NCBI GenBank assembly: GCA_963932465.1
Contig: OZ010800.1
Span: 95,375,307-95,439,306 of the forward strand
DNA length: 64,000 bases
Reading direction: 5' to 3'
Source of the DNA: Maratus speciosus
Lineage: Eukaryota; Arthropoda; Arachnida; Araneae; Salticidae
The translations under genes and the position numbers were made by a program. The notes under the pieces were generated by a model. That model was not told where the DNA came from and did no database searches. It worked only from the letters and a program-made list of their open reading frames with translations. Positions within the stretch are counted from its first letter, which is position 1. Each line of letters begins with the position of its first letter. Shown here one piece after another: positions 22,747-34,502 of this stretch.

Positions 22747-23823
22747 TCATGTAATGACACTTTTAATTAGCATTCTCACCTCTGTTGTAAATTTGGCAAA
22801 AAAAAAAAAGTTTTGTAAAAGTTTCCATTATTTGCGCCAGCAGTATGCATTTGGCGATTCCCTTTTCGGACTGTCAATTAATAGTTCATACCATATCACT
22901 GATTGTGTGACAACCCTGTTTTTTCCAGAACTTTTTGTGATGTTCTCACATTTCATACAAAATAAGGTACATATCGTTTCCTTTATTTGGAATATTTTAG
23001 TTTTTTGCAAAATTATTACCATCAAGTCGACTTCAGTCAGGGTAAAACACCCTATATTTGTTACTAAATAAGTGCTTTGCGATCGCATATTCTATGGTAA
23101 TATTTTATCCGGTTGGTGCCTTCTATCACACCTCTTAATTTGTCGGCAACACCCTGCTTGATTATATACATTGGGTGAATTTTCTTTATGCGTAGATTGA
23201 GAAAGCTATTGATACACGCCGTTTAATAACGATGATATATATTTTGTCCTTCGCTCCCAGGTGAAATACACTTCAGAGCATGTGTCCACTGGTGAATACA
23301 CTGCGAACAAGGGTTAAATATATAGTTAAAAAGTATTTTATAGAATGTTTTTCGTTCTATCAGCATTTCCAACTGCGCTATAGCTTTCTTTGAATAAAAA
23401 ATCGGTTGATTACAAATGCATAGATTATTTACTATTAAGTACCGTTTCTACTAATTTAAAATTCTGTTTAAAAAAGAAAAATTACATTTCCCTTCCTTAA
23501 CAACGCGAAAGTTCTAACATCTTCAACTTTGTATATAAAAATATGAAATCTGCATGCACGTATTTGGAATAGAATAATGCTCATTTTTTTGTATTTCCAC
23601 ACTCTCAGAAATACAACTCTCAATTTTGACGATTCAGCAGTTCTCGAGCTATATTTCGTTGTTTTTGACAATCATTTCATATCAAAATCACGTGACTTTT
23701 AACGACACGTCAACTCTCAAATATTTGACGAAGGTGTTTCTTCACTCACGGCCAGACTCAATGCATTTTAAGGAAACCGTACCTCCTCAAATCCTGCGAC
23801 TTTAGCAAGCAAATATTTGCTTG
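22747..23823. other. Unassigned stretch with overlapping open frames
   Basis: Two overlapping frames (22733-23071 plus, 22828-23088 minus) have no recognisable domain and overlap on opposite strands, so at most one is real and probably neither. Nothing else seen. Confidence 0.35.
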
Positions 23824-23893
23824 TTTATGTTATTCCTGTCATAATTTATTTAAAAAATTTATGTTATTCCTGTCATAATTTATTTAAAAAATT
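23824..23893 (+). repeat. 34-bp tandem duplication
   Basis: ATGTTATTCCTGTCATAATT at 23827 and again at 23861. Confidence 0.95.
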
Positions 23894-23987
23894 GCACTTT
23901 TTAGCGCTTTTCAGAAAATGCTGAAACACAGGTAGTTATTGTTTCTACATTAGTTATTTTTTTAGCTGTTAAAGTTTTTAAGAATGT

Positions 23988-24000
23988 TTATTATTATTTA

Positions 24001-24034
<34 letters not shown>

Positions 24035-24035
24035 T
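23988..24035. repeat. (ATT)n microsatellite
   Basis: About 15 ATT units. Confidence 0.95.
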
Positions 24036-24424
24036 TACTTTGCTCGCTATGGTTTAATCGAAAAGAATAAATTTCCTGTGTTTTACAAAATCGTTCAAAA
24101 ATAAAATTTGGTCAATAAAGTTTCAAAATTCCAAGATCTCTTTTTCATTTAATAAATATATTCATATAACTATCAAATTAAATATGCATAATTTATCCCT
24201 CTCCCTTCTCTTCTGTAAACAGTAAAGTGTTAAAATCTTAACCAACTACTCAAATTGATAAAATCTCCCCCATATGTACTTTAAAATTCGTTATTTCTGA
24301 GCAACAAATTAACCAGACCATATTTTAATCATTCATCGAGCAAAGAAAATTTTCCTAATAAATTATATTAATCAAGCCATATTATAATTATTCATATTAT
24401 AATTATTCATATTAACCATAGGAA

Positions 24425-24585
24425 ATAATAATAATAAATTAGTCTTACCACTATTAATAAGACTAATTTATTATTATTTTTTACTATTTATTATTATTTT
24501 TTTTTACAAGTTTTTACTTGCAAGTAAAAACTTGTTTTTACTTGCAAGTTTTTATTCTTGCAAGTAAAAACTTGCAAGAATTATA
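24425..24585. repeat. Cluster of short perfect palindromes
   Basis: One hairpin pairs AAATTAGTCTTA with TAAGACTAATTT around a 9-base loop. Positions 24507-24534 are a perfect 28-bp palindrome built on ACTTGCAAGT, and further ACTTGCAAG and TTGCAAGTAA copies follow to about 24580. Slippage and cruciform-prone sequence; no function visible. Confidence 0.85.
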
Positions 24586-24671
24586 ACACCATCGATAAAA
24601 TTACAACCAACCTTATAAAAATATAAATATACAGCAGAATCCATTACATGCATGTAAAATCGTATCTGTTC

Positions 24672-24800
24672 GAGGACTTAATAGCGTAATAGCTAGAGTG
24701 ACCGTCTCCCACACTGGAGGTCGTGAGTTCGAATCAACCCGAAGACCGAAGCTATTATTTTTTCTCCTGTCGATACAAGAGCTTCCAAACTGTTCAATAG
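24672..24800 (+). repeat. tRNA-like SINE candidate
   Basis: Box A-like TAGCGTAATAGCTAGAG and box B GAGTTCGAATC spaced as in a tRNA, with a possible anticodon stem (CTCC/GGAG). No acceptor-stem pairing, so a SINE head or tRNA pseudogene rather than a tRNA. Confidence 0.6.
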
Positions 24801-24870
24801 GTGGCACCACCAGCCCTCTGATTGCACTTTTCAAATAAGCACTTTTGACGAAATTGTTATCCTCAAACAA

Positions 24871-26189
24871 GCGAAGAAAGTAATTTTCTCAATATGACGA
24901 AATATTCGCTCGGAGCATATCCCAGGAAATGGTTTCGTCAAAAATGAAGAAAATTTCGTGAAATCTGAGTATCCATTTCTGAGAGTGCATAAATGTATTT
25001 CATCTTATTTGATAAAAGGGGTCGAAAGTAAACCTTTTTCTTTTCTCAAAGGGCCACAACTTTATTGATTTTTGACTTTTTTGACCTCAAAGTGCTTGAA
25101 GCATCAGACAGTCTCTTACTTTTGCTTTTACAGCCTGAGAGAGACAGCTCAGACTATGATAGATGTTCCTAATGGCCCCCTTTATTGATATCTTATAAAA
25201 AATACAAAATTTAGCCAAAGTTGATCCCGTCGATAAGCGCGACAGACAACGGAAGTGGTGTATACTTCAGACAGTCTTATCTACTTTTCATAATCCGTAA
25301 CGGAAATTGGTTGTAGGTGATTCTGTTGATCTGTAGCATCCCGCCCTAATGGAAATGCACGGCGCTCACTCTAGGACATCTACCTACACAAGTCCAGCCA
25401 TGTCATACATTTTTGATTAAAAAATTTTTGAAATGTTCTGTAAAACATAATAAATAGCATGGAAAAAAACAAAGCTAAAATCTTCATTCCTATTCCAGAT
25501 AAAATGCTATAAAACACTGCCTTTTCGGTTTTCCGATAGGCAAAGGCGAATCTTCCCTTAAAGGGATTTCTGCGGCAGGACTCTAAATAATAAATTCGTA
25601 AATTTACACATTAATACAGGTAAACTGATGATGAAAAATAAACTATAAGATGATATAAAATAATATATATAATAAAACATTTTTCAAAATAACTATTAAA
25701 TAGCAGAATAAAATCGATCCCACATAATTTAACCAATTTTAAAAATGCGTCAGAAAATAATATTTATCCAATATTGCTAAATGCAGTGATTAGTAAAAAA
25801 CAGGAACAAAATCAAAGAACAGAAGGTAAAACCATTACGATAAGAAAACTCTCTGCTGGCTCGGCCAACAGGTGGAGGTAGATTTCGAAGTTAAGTACTA
25901 ATTTCACCAACAAAAACTAAATCAAGATTAGAGATAAAACCGTTTAACAATTTTATCTGGCCGCTTTTGACGTTTTTAATTTCATTTTTCTGTAAGAGCT
26001 GGTTTTATCAGAATCAGATTAAGGCGGTATTAAAAAAAATATATTTCTACGTTCACAACTCGAAATTTTCTAACACATTTTCAGACTCATTTTTAAAAGT
26101 AAAAACACGAATTTTGATGACATGATTTTTTGAAGAGATTTATAAACTACCTGTGTTTTTATTTTTCATTCAATTAATTACAATTTGAT
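24871..26189. other. Non-coding stretch, part GC-richer
   Basis: 25080-25400 and 25500-25590 are less AT-rich than the surroundings but no gene or family was recognised. Contains the inverted partner (25855-25912) of 18010-18075. Confidence 0.4.
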
Positions 26190-26541
26190 TTACAAACAAT
26201 TATTTCCCAAGTACAAACATTCTTTTTCGTTTCCAGCACTATCGCTTTGGGAAATTCGGTTCAAAATGTCCACTTTGACAGCATTTTTTGTATATATCCT
26301 GCCTTTATCAAAATATCGACCAATACAGCGCAATATATAGATTCTGAATAAGGGAACCTGCCATTTTGTTTTAATTATTATGGCCAGTTCTTTTCCCATT
26401 CTGATCAGAAAATCAGAGCTCTAACTTTTTACGGCTGCTCTTTCATCTTCGCCTAATGCTTCAATTATAATGGCTGTTTCATAATAATAGACGCCACCAT
26501 TCCACCAGAAGGAAATAACTCGGATAATCGGGATTCTACTG
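26190..26541 (-). mobile_element. Tigger/pogo element, 5' end with transposase N-terminus
   Basis: On the minus strand the element starts at 26541 with CAGTAGAATCCCGATTATCC, the well-known Tigger/pogo terminal repeat, next to a TA target (26542-26543). A frame at 26399-26190 reads KVDILNRISQSDSAGN, like the N-terminal helix-turn-helix of Tigger/CENP-B-type transposases (KxDILNRI). No catalytic domain and no second terminal repeat were found, so it is truncated. Confidence 0.7.
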
Positions 26542-26543
26542 TA

Positions 26544-27842
26544 GTGCAAAACATATTTTGATTTTAAGACTTAATGCACACGCTTTTATTTTATGTAAAA
26601 TAACGTAATTTGCATTTAGATACTTAAAAATAAATATAGTTTATAATAGCTCCATGTTTTATATCATAAATCATTCATTTATATTTTTCTCAAAATAGCA
26701 CATATTTTAATTTCAGTTTTTCAGTTTTTATGAGAAAATGGCAACAAGAAGATATAATTGCTATTTTCAACTATTTTTTCTTTACTTTCTACAGAAATCG
26801 AGTACTTGAGTTGCCAAAATGAAAGAAATGTCGCTTAAAACTACAAAAAAAATAATAATATTTCAAAAATTAACGGAGATGCAGTTTTCAAACAAATTGC
26901 ATTAAAAAGTACTTTTTTCCCCCAATACGACAATATAAATATTAAAAATGTGCGATATTTAGAAATTTTAAAAAATGCTGTAGAGTATTTAATCGCACAA
27001 TGAAACATCGGCTTTTGTTTTACGGCTGGCTTATACAAGGTAACGCTATTTATTAGAGACAAAATAAGCTGAGAGAAAGAGATAGTATACCGGGGGCTAA
27101 CAAATCAAATGTAATGAATAAAACAACAGAAAATATTCACGTACCATTATTACTTTTACCATATACACTAAGAATGTAACATATTAGTTTCGTAAAGTAT
27201 AATTTTAAAACTGCTGATAAATATAATTTAATTATGCTAATTTTAAAATAAAGGAAAATATTCTAAAACGAATCATTCACATTTTCTTGCATCAAACGTT
27301 CTTTCTTGCATGAAAATTGTCAATACTTTTCTCTCTAAAAGTTAGATACACAAAAAATAATGTGTAATATTTAAAAAAAGGGTGGGATTTACTATGTGAA
27401 TAAAAGAAGATTTGTTATAACTTTCGTGACGAGTCACTGTTCTCGATGAAATATATTTTAATCACGTTTATGTCCACTTTTTTATTTTTTACATTATTGA
27501 TGCTAGGCACATATTATTGTGATGAAATTTTATGCGTTGCTGTCTTCGACGCGCCATAATTTATCATTACGTCAAAATTGCTTATTTTTAAGACGTTTAC
27601 ATACGTAATAAACGTTCTTTTGACCTTAATTGAATAATGTGGTTTCTAAAACTTTCCGGGGTATGTAATAAATATTTATAATATGAAAAATAAGAATACG
27701 ACTGAAATAGTTTTATCAATTTCTAAAGAAAGAAAAATAAAAGGTAGAAAATTTCTTTATTAAATGAAAACAAACACTAAATGTAATTGACTGAAAAATG
27801 ACTAAATGATCTGCGGAAAGAAAGAAAGACGAACAATATTAA
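26544..27842. other. AT-rich non-coding stretch
   Basis: No gene or element recognised; the frame at 26841-27062 on minus has no known domain. Confidence 0.4.
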
Positions 27843-28415
27843 TCTATATAATAAAAGTCTAAGTCATGTGACTGTCATCAACAGTTCCGGGTTAACTGCT
27901 TCGCTTTTTGTATGCCACGCAACCAATTTGGTATTTTAATGTTATCTGGGAGCAGGTGATAGATCGCCAAATATTGTTTCATCGCTATCAAGTATTATAA
28001 CAGTCCATTCCACACGACTGTCATAAACAATTTTTCGTGCGGTAAATTAAAACAAAGCTTTGATGTTGAAATTAAATGTCATAGTTTATGATATTATTTA
28101 TTATTTTTATTTTTGTTCTTTTTTTTTTAAGCAATAATCGAGAGTCCTAAATTATGCATTTTAAATCAAATGAATGAAAGTACTATATTTTAAATGAAAT
28201 TAATGAAATATGAAAAAATACGAAGGGAACAATATTTGGCGATTTATCACCTGCACTCGGCTAACATAAAAACGGTGAGTTCATGATTTCTGTATCAGAA
28301 TCTTCGGATTTGGCGAAGGACTAAGCAAGTAAATTAAATTAATGTATAAAAGTAACCTGATACAATGCTTAGCATATATTTAACGGAGACCAAAGTGGTC
28401 GCCAAGGGTGGCTAG
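27843..28415 (+). mobile_element. Short non-autonomous Helitron
   Basis: 5' end TCTATATAATAAAAGTC follows a host A; 3' end is CTAG (28412-28415) followed by a host T, i.e. insertion between A and T with no target duplication. A GACCA-AAG-TGGTC hairpin at 28388-28400 lies 11 nt before CTAG, the standard Helitron 3' terminator. 573 bp, no RepHel coding. Inside, ATATTTGGCGATTTATCACC occurs at 28227 and in inverted, slightly changed form at 27960. Confidence 0.85.
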
Positions 28416-28759
28416 TTATTAAGAGTAACGCTATATATATTAGGCTTTCAATGTATTTCTATTTATAGGAAGCTATTGTTTTAAGTTTAATCCCTTAACC
28501 TACAATTACTACGTGTGAGACACGTGGTCTTGTATTCGAGAAAAATCTGATTATCATGGTCTTGGCCCGTAGTGCATCAGTCGGGCCAAATGTAAATATT
28601 ATGGGCATGGCCGGTGGCGCGACGTTCGCGGTTTGTAATTTGCCCACCACAAATAGCACAAACCAGGCTCATGATACATTCTTATTATCTCTTTGCATCA
28701 CAATCCGTAACATGTTATTCTTGATAACGTTTGCACTTTGAAATATATTTTCTTAAATA

Positions 28760-30164
28760 CACTGTTGGCCATTAAAATTGCAACACCAGGAAGGAATGAT
28801 CTGACAAACGTCAAAATTACATGAAATGAAAAAGAGGTTGGAATATGTGAATGATTAGTATATCAGCGCTTTAGACGAGGCAGGCGGGGGAAACGACATC
28901 TGAAGCGCTGCATAAAAGAAAAGTCGCGTAGTGGATTTCTCATTCAAAAAGCGCTTTGTAAGGTCGGCGTTTGATCAGAATATCGTGTTATGCCTCGAAT
29001 AATAAGAATAAATGCTTACCACCTAGTGTCGGAATTCGATAGAGGCAGGATCGTTGCCTTTCGAAAGTGTGGATTATCGTTACGTGATATCGCCTGTTGC
29101 ACTGCTCGAAATCCAACCACTGTCATGCAGATATGGAATCAATGGATTGCTAAGGGTCATACTGAACGGCATGCAGGATCTCGACGCCCTCCCATGACTA
29201 ACGCCCGAGAGGACAGATATATTGTGAGGTCGGCTCTGCAAAACCGTACAACCACATCACGAACCATTAATCAGGAAATGGGCATGTTTGCAGGGCGCAC
29301 AGTATCCGCTCGTACTGTGCGACGACGTTTGCAGAAGTGTGGACTGTCAGCACGGCGACCAGTACTGCGGCTTCCATTGACAATGCAGCATAGAGAGAGC
29401 GGACGACTCTGGTGCGCCGAACGACAAAGCTGGATACAGGACTGGCACAATGTCGTCTTTTCAATGTCCTCGTTCTGCATGCAGTATTCTGATGGCCGTA
29501 TACGTGTCTGGGGGCTCCGAGGAGAACGCCGCCTGTCGCCTTTTTGCATTCGATATCGGCCTAGGGGCCCTGTACTGGTGTGATGGTTTGGGCAGTCATT
29601 GGGTACACGACATACCCATCTCTAGTTCAGATTAACGGTAATTTGAACGCAGATCAGTACATTTTGACATCTTACGTCCAATGGTTGTGCCCTGTCTTCG
29701 AGGCCTGCCAAACGCCATCTCCCAGCAAGATAACGCAAGACCACATGTTGCAAAGTCGTGTTCTGATCTTCCTCGATACACAGGGTATTTGATTGCTGCC
29801 CTGGCCTGCACCGTCTCTAGATCTGTCACCCATTGAAAATTCTGGTCATGAATTGCTTAGAGACTGGCCCGCCACCCTTCTCCAGCTAATACGGTTGATG
29901 AAGTGTGGCATAGACTTGAAACAGCATGGAATGATTTACCCGTTTCTGTCCTCCAAGCCCAGTTCGACTCCATGCCTAACCGGGTAAGAGCCGTTTTAGC
30001 TGCCCGGGGGAGCACCTGTTTCTACCAATTTCGCATCCCTATAAACCCTCAAACTGTTTACGGATTTAATCATTTTGTTTTCATGCCATACTGTTTACGT
30101 ACCATAAATATCTTTTTTGCATTTTCAATATTTCATGGTGTTGCAATTTTAGTGGCCAGCAGTG
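28760..30164 (+). mobile_element. Tc1-type element, complete ends
   Basis: 1405 bp with inverted tips CACTGTTGGCCATTAAAATT and the complement of CACTGCTGGCCACTAAAATT, flanked by TA (28758-28759, 30165-30166). Same superfamily and near-identical tips to 7834-11967. Confidence 0.95.
28990..30060 (+). pseudogene. Tc1 transposase pseudogene lacking the first catalytic Asp
   Basis: The start MPRIIRINAYHLVSEFDRGR is followed by a paired helix-turn-helix (about residues 15-110) and GLSARRPVLR. The expected SDES of the first catalytic site reads VVFSMSSF: a net 3-base loss around 29461 removes the Asp. A frameshift at about 29580 leads to VMVWAVIG; after another shift the second Asp is in QQDNARPHVAKS (about 29727) and the Glu in LSPIEN (about 29835), then another frame carries VWHRLETAWNDLPVSVLQAQ. 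At least three frameshifts plus the lost Asp; dead. Confidence 0.93.
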
Positions 30165-30782
30165 TATTAGAGAAGTTCTCACAAGATGTTTTCAAAAAGA
30201 AGATTTTTTGATCAGAACAGTGAGAGTTATTTTGATACTTCTGTTACCGAAAATGACAGTGCTGATATTATACGTTCTGTACGAAAAAATAATGCAACCG
30301 ATTAGTTATTGATTTATGTTATACTTTAGTGATTGATGATAAATATTTTGTGGTATATATACGACAATTATTGCATCAGGTTGTAATTGAATTACTTGTC
30401 AAACATTCCACAAAATTAATCCAGTTGTATCGTAGACATGTATTTACATTTCGTAAGTCTGGCGCGTTTGGTACCACTTTGGACCGATTTGCGACACCGT
30501 GGAATGGCTCGAAGGCTGCGCGATCTTGTTTACCTTTTTGGGGCCAGCTTATTGAAACTTAAATCGTATGTTAAAAAGTTAAAGGGCGGTGGTTCATTTT
30601 TGGACCACCTAAGTTTAATTCCTGAATGCCATACTGACACCAGAAAATTAGAATGAAAAATTCCCCTTTATTAAATACGCGAACTTTTGTTTATTTTGAA
30701 ATAAATTAGTTTGTAAATCCTGGTGTCATTCACTTATTTTAGCATTTTGCGAATAGAAGTACCTTGCCTTTGAAAGGGTTAA

Positions 30783-32875
30783 GGTGTTAAATATATTCTA
30801 GTTAATGGACAATTATCTTTCTTTATACCCTATTTTCGAGTATGTTGAACGTCATTTTGTATCATTCTTTAAACCTCTTCACATGTGCGCAGATTAGAGA
30901 CGTTCTTATGTTTGAAAAATGCATCTTTTCAGGACAGCTTGGTTGACTAGAAAAAAAAATCATGTAGATGGATATTCGAAATCTTAAAGAAACTTGCGTT
31001 AGATTTAAACTTAAGCGTTCAGTTGACTTAGCTAAAGAAGAAAAGAAGCTTAGTAATTTTTAAAGTTTACGCATTTTAAAATGTATGCCTCTGTTAATCC
31101 TAAGCTGAAGTTTACATAAAAATTGTGTTCTGTACTCGTATAATATATATGTATGTGTGTGTGTGTGTGTGTGACGATTTGACGGCAACCAGTAGGCATT
31201 GTCGAAATTACGGGGGTTTCCAGTCATAAAACACACAGGTGTTCAGGCCGATAGGGTTGTTGAGAATAAAAGACTAGAAGATCATAAAAATGCAGTCGAT
31301 TGAAAGCAATCCATTTTATTGACATTCTCATAATTTGACTTTAGAGGGAGAAATGCTCCGCTCCACCGATGGTAAAAAGAAAAAAGGTCGCTCATATCAA
31401 AATTAGCTTTAAAGCTGTTCCATCTCTCGATTCGAAATACTTTTCACTTCATTGTGCTACCAGACACTTATTACCTTCGTAAACTCACTAAATATCTCAC
31501 AAAGTTCTTAAAAACCTCCAACCACATCTAAAAAAAACACAGCACATCTTTCTGAAGAGTCTTTTCCAATGACCAATGCAGGTTGCTTTTTAAGGGCCTT
31601 TGTATCCGGTTAGCTGATTGTATTTATACTACCTCGCTGAACGATTATTCCAGAATATTCTATACTCTTGCACCTAGACACGCAAAGTGTAAACAAACTT
31701 TAGTCTCTGTTGACGAGACTGTGCTAAAAGTTGCTTTTCTCCGATCCGACAGACGAAAAAAGAAAAATTAATTTATTTCTGCGTAAGTTTTAAAGCATTG
31801 AAATATTCTAGTTGACACCTGGATATTTTAAATAAAAGAATGAATTGAAATAAGTAGTTTTTTTAAGACGGGATAAAAATATTTTAGCAGCTAAATAAAG
31901 ATTTTAGGGAAATGTGATATACCAGGATTTAATAGCGGATTTTAATAGGAATTTAAATAATAGAAGTTTTTATTAAAGAAATATAAATAGTTAAAGCCAT
32001 TTTTAGATTTACGCAATTTCGAATAAATAGTATTATATAACTTGGGATCTTATAGAGATTAATAGACTAGAGTTTTAACTTAATAAGCCAGTATAATGTA
32101 CGGAATATTACTGAAAAAGGAAAAAATTATATAAAATACTTTTAAACTTGGCGAAAAAAATTAAATTTTGTAATATATATATTTGCTACAATATAAAAAA
32201 AAGAAACGACATTTACACAGTCTTTCGATCAGTGTTTTACAAAGTAGGGAGAATACCCCTTGGAGGTATGTAACGAATATGTGTCAATATTCAACCAAGG
32301 GCACTATAGAGTTAAATGGGCAAAAAGGATTATTTTAAAAGCATGATGTAAACACACACAAGGGTGTGTGATTCCCCTACGGCAAGATAACCCAAAAATG
32401 CGATAAATCTGCAAGGATTGATAAGCGCAACCATTATACTAAAAAACTTGTTACTTTTAAATCTTATATTTTATTTTAAAATAAAAGTTACTTTTGCATT
32501 TATACGGTGGTCTCTTTTTTTACTATCAGTTATACTCAGAATTAAAAAAAAAATTGGGGATTCGCTAGGTACATATAATTTTGAAGGTGTGCACGGTCCA
32601 TAAATGCTTGAAAACCATTGCACTTGACGAATTTTATCCCTTTAACACCGGAAGATTTTTGGTAGAAATGAAAAGTGTTAATGGGTTCTCCTAATTAATA
32701 GGATCTTATTTGTTTGAAAAAATATTTTATAAAATATTCAATGTCAGGTCCCGGAATTCTATTGGTGCAGGATCGACTTTAAATCGTACGAAAAGACAAA
32801 AATGTTTTTGTTTTCTTCTTTTCGACAACCTACACAATCGTCTTACCTACAAAATTGGTGTAGGTCGTAGGTTGG
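30783..32875. other. Non-coding stretch
   Basis: Holds a TG microsatellite (31150-31172) and, at 32230, a hAT-like tip (CAGTGTTTTACAAAGTAGGG) with no partner found. No gene recognised. Confidence 0.45.
31150..31172. repeat. (TG)n microsatellite
   Basis: About 11 TG units. Confidence 0.9.
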
Positions 32876-33569
32876 TTGTACATTAGGGTGGGTCGAAAAA
32901 ACCGAAATATTTATAATCGAAATGTAATAGAGCGGAAAAGTTGCCTTTTGTAATAAAGAATAAATTCGTAAAATATTAAACCTATCGGTTAATATCTTTT
33001 ACCGCTGCAACGGGGCCAAAATTTCCAAAAATCGCAAAAAACATGTTTTTTTTTCAGTATTTTTTTTTAAATTAGACAAACTTACTAATACAATTTCCAA
33101 TAGGACGCGATAGCTACATGAAGATATAAGAAATGCCCTGGTAAATGTTCATCATGATAAAGTAATATCTTTTACTGCCGCAAAAAGACCATATTTAAAA
33201 AAAAAAATTGTAAAAATTTCAATTTTTTATTTATTGTTTAATTTTTATAATTTCTATAATATCTAGAAGTAAATAAATTTACTTCATATCTATTAATATT
33301 GTCGTAAATTTTGTTATCTATTTGTTATAGACTGGGAAAAAAAAAACGGTAATCATTCATTATTTTTGACGACCGCTTTATGTACTACTGTTTTACTGCA
33401 TATCAGCATTTCATATACCACAAATCACAAAAATGATATAAAATGAACAAAATATTTTAGTATTTTATTAATGAAAATACAGAAATGTTTAACCGAAAAA
33501 GATTAAATAAACATAAAATGAAGAAGTATTTAAAATAATTGAATTTTATAATATGACTTTCTTTCAAAT

Positions 33570-34073
33570 AAAGCCATTGTTCTTCGAGAGGCCAAAATTT
33601 ATCATATGTGATCCTCCGTCTGTTCTGGTCCACAAACTTTACCAGCACTTCAGAGACTAATTTCACGCATCTTTCTATTGATTGAGTGGGAAAGGAAAAT
33701 TATAATAGCTGGTATGTTTAATCGAACATTCTAAATTCACCAGCGTCGTTAGATCGTCAGTCCATAGGCAAACCGTAACAGGTGGTTTCGTTAGTTTACA
33801 GTTTTGCCACTCGACTAAATCCATACAATTTTAAGCTTCAAAGTTCAATTCTGGAATGACGAATTGACGAAAGGCACTATTCGTGCCCACAGAACTTCGT
33901 GTTTTGGCAATTTTCTTTATGGCTGGGGTTCTGATGTCCTCTCCTTCATATGCTGTCATTCCAATGAAGCTATTTTCATGATTTGCGAAACAGGCATTTC
34001 GTGAAATTACAGGAACTATAATATTTTGTAAATGATATGGCAAGTAACGAGGGTAACTAATTATAGTCCACAA
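33570..34073 (-). pseudogene. Conserved transposon-associated protein, C-terminal part (left arm and loop)
   Basis: Minus-strand frames read NIIVPVISRNACFANHENSF, then AIKKIAKTRSS, VIPELNFEA, a stop, KLTKPPVTVCLWTDDLTT, NFPF, a small shift, and MKLVSEVLVKFVDQNR to about 33570. From memory this order (HxEN block, I-KIxKAR block, VPxLNF-A block, PPVT block, FPCHTQxVERCVKLVTEAS block) belongs to a family of uncharacterised arthropod proteins, some labelled cc8K15.2-like, that seems to be transposon-borne. Function unknown. Stops and a frameshift make this copy a pseudogene. Confidence 0.5.
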
Positions 34074-34214
34074 AATGTGTAAAACATGATGGACTCATTT
34101 TAATTGTAAACCAACTGATGCAATACACTTTCAGGATGTACTCATTGAGTACATCCTGATCAGCCGATTGCCAAAATTAAAAATTGCCAAAGCACGAAGT
34201 TCTGAACTTAAAGC

Positions 34215-34502
34215 TTAAGACTTGAACTTAAAGCTTAAAATTGTATGCCTTTAGTCGAAAGGCAAAACTGTAAACTAATGAAACCACCTGTTACGGTTTG
34301 TCTATCGATTGACGATGTAACAACAGTGGTGAGTTTAGAATGTTCGATTAAAGATGCCAGCTATTATAACTTTCCTTGTACCACTCAATCAGTAGAAAGA
34401 TGCGTGAAATTAGTCGCTGAAGTGCTGGTAAAGTGTGTGGACCAGAACAGAGTGAGGATCACATATTATCAATTCCGGCCTCTCGAGGAACAATGGCTTT
34501 AA
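34215..34502 (+). pseudogene. Same conserved protein, C-terminal fragment in right arm
   Basis: An open frame from about 34245 reads KLMKPPVTVCLSIDDVTTVV, NFPCTTQSVERCVKLVAEVL and RPLEEQWL. It mirrors the left-arm copy with the FPC-TQ-VER core intact. Only the last ~85 residues are present, since the palindrome duplicated just this end of the gene. Not a full gene. Confidence 0.5.

Larger units (their letters stand above)
28487..30782. mobile_element. Possible piggyBac-like remnant containing a Tc1 element
   Basis: TTAA at 28487-28490 is followed by TCCCTTAACC and a GTGTGAGACACG block; TTAA at 30779-30782 is preceded by CTTTGAAAGGG. TTAA targets with CCCTT tips suggest piggyBac. Just right of the Tc1 insertion a frame (30187-30303) starts MFSKRRFFDQNSESYFDTSV, acidic in character as piggyBac N-termini often are. 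The tips do not match each other well and no catalytic core was found, so this is tentative. Confidence 0.3.

Noticed and set aside
22733..23088. 112-codon frame as a membrane protein gene
   Set aside because: Hydrophobic only through AT-rich composition, overlapped by an 86-codon frame on the other strand; no start context or splice signals.
24507..24580. CRISPR-like short repeats
   Set aside because: Repeats are overlapping palindromes without unique spacers, in eukaryotic DNA.
32230..32270. Complete hAT element starting CAGTGTTTTACAAAG
   Set aside because: No partner end or 8-bp duplication was found; only a tip-like sequence.
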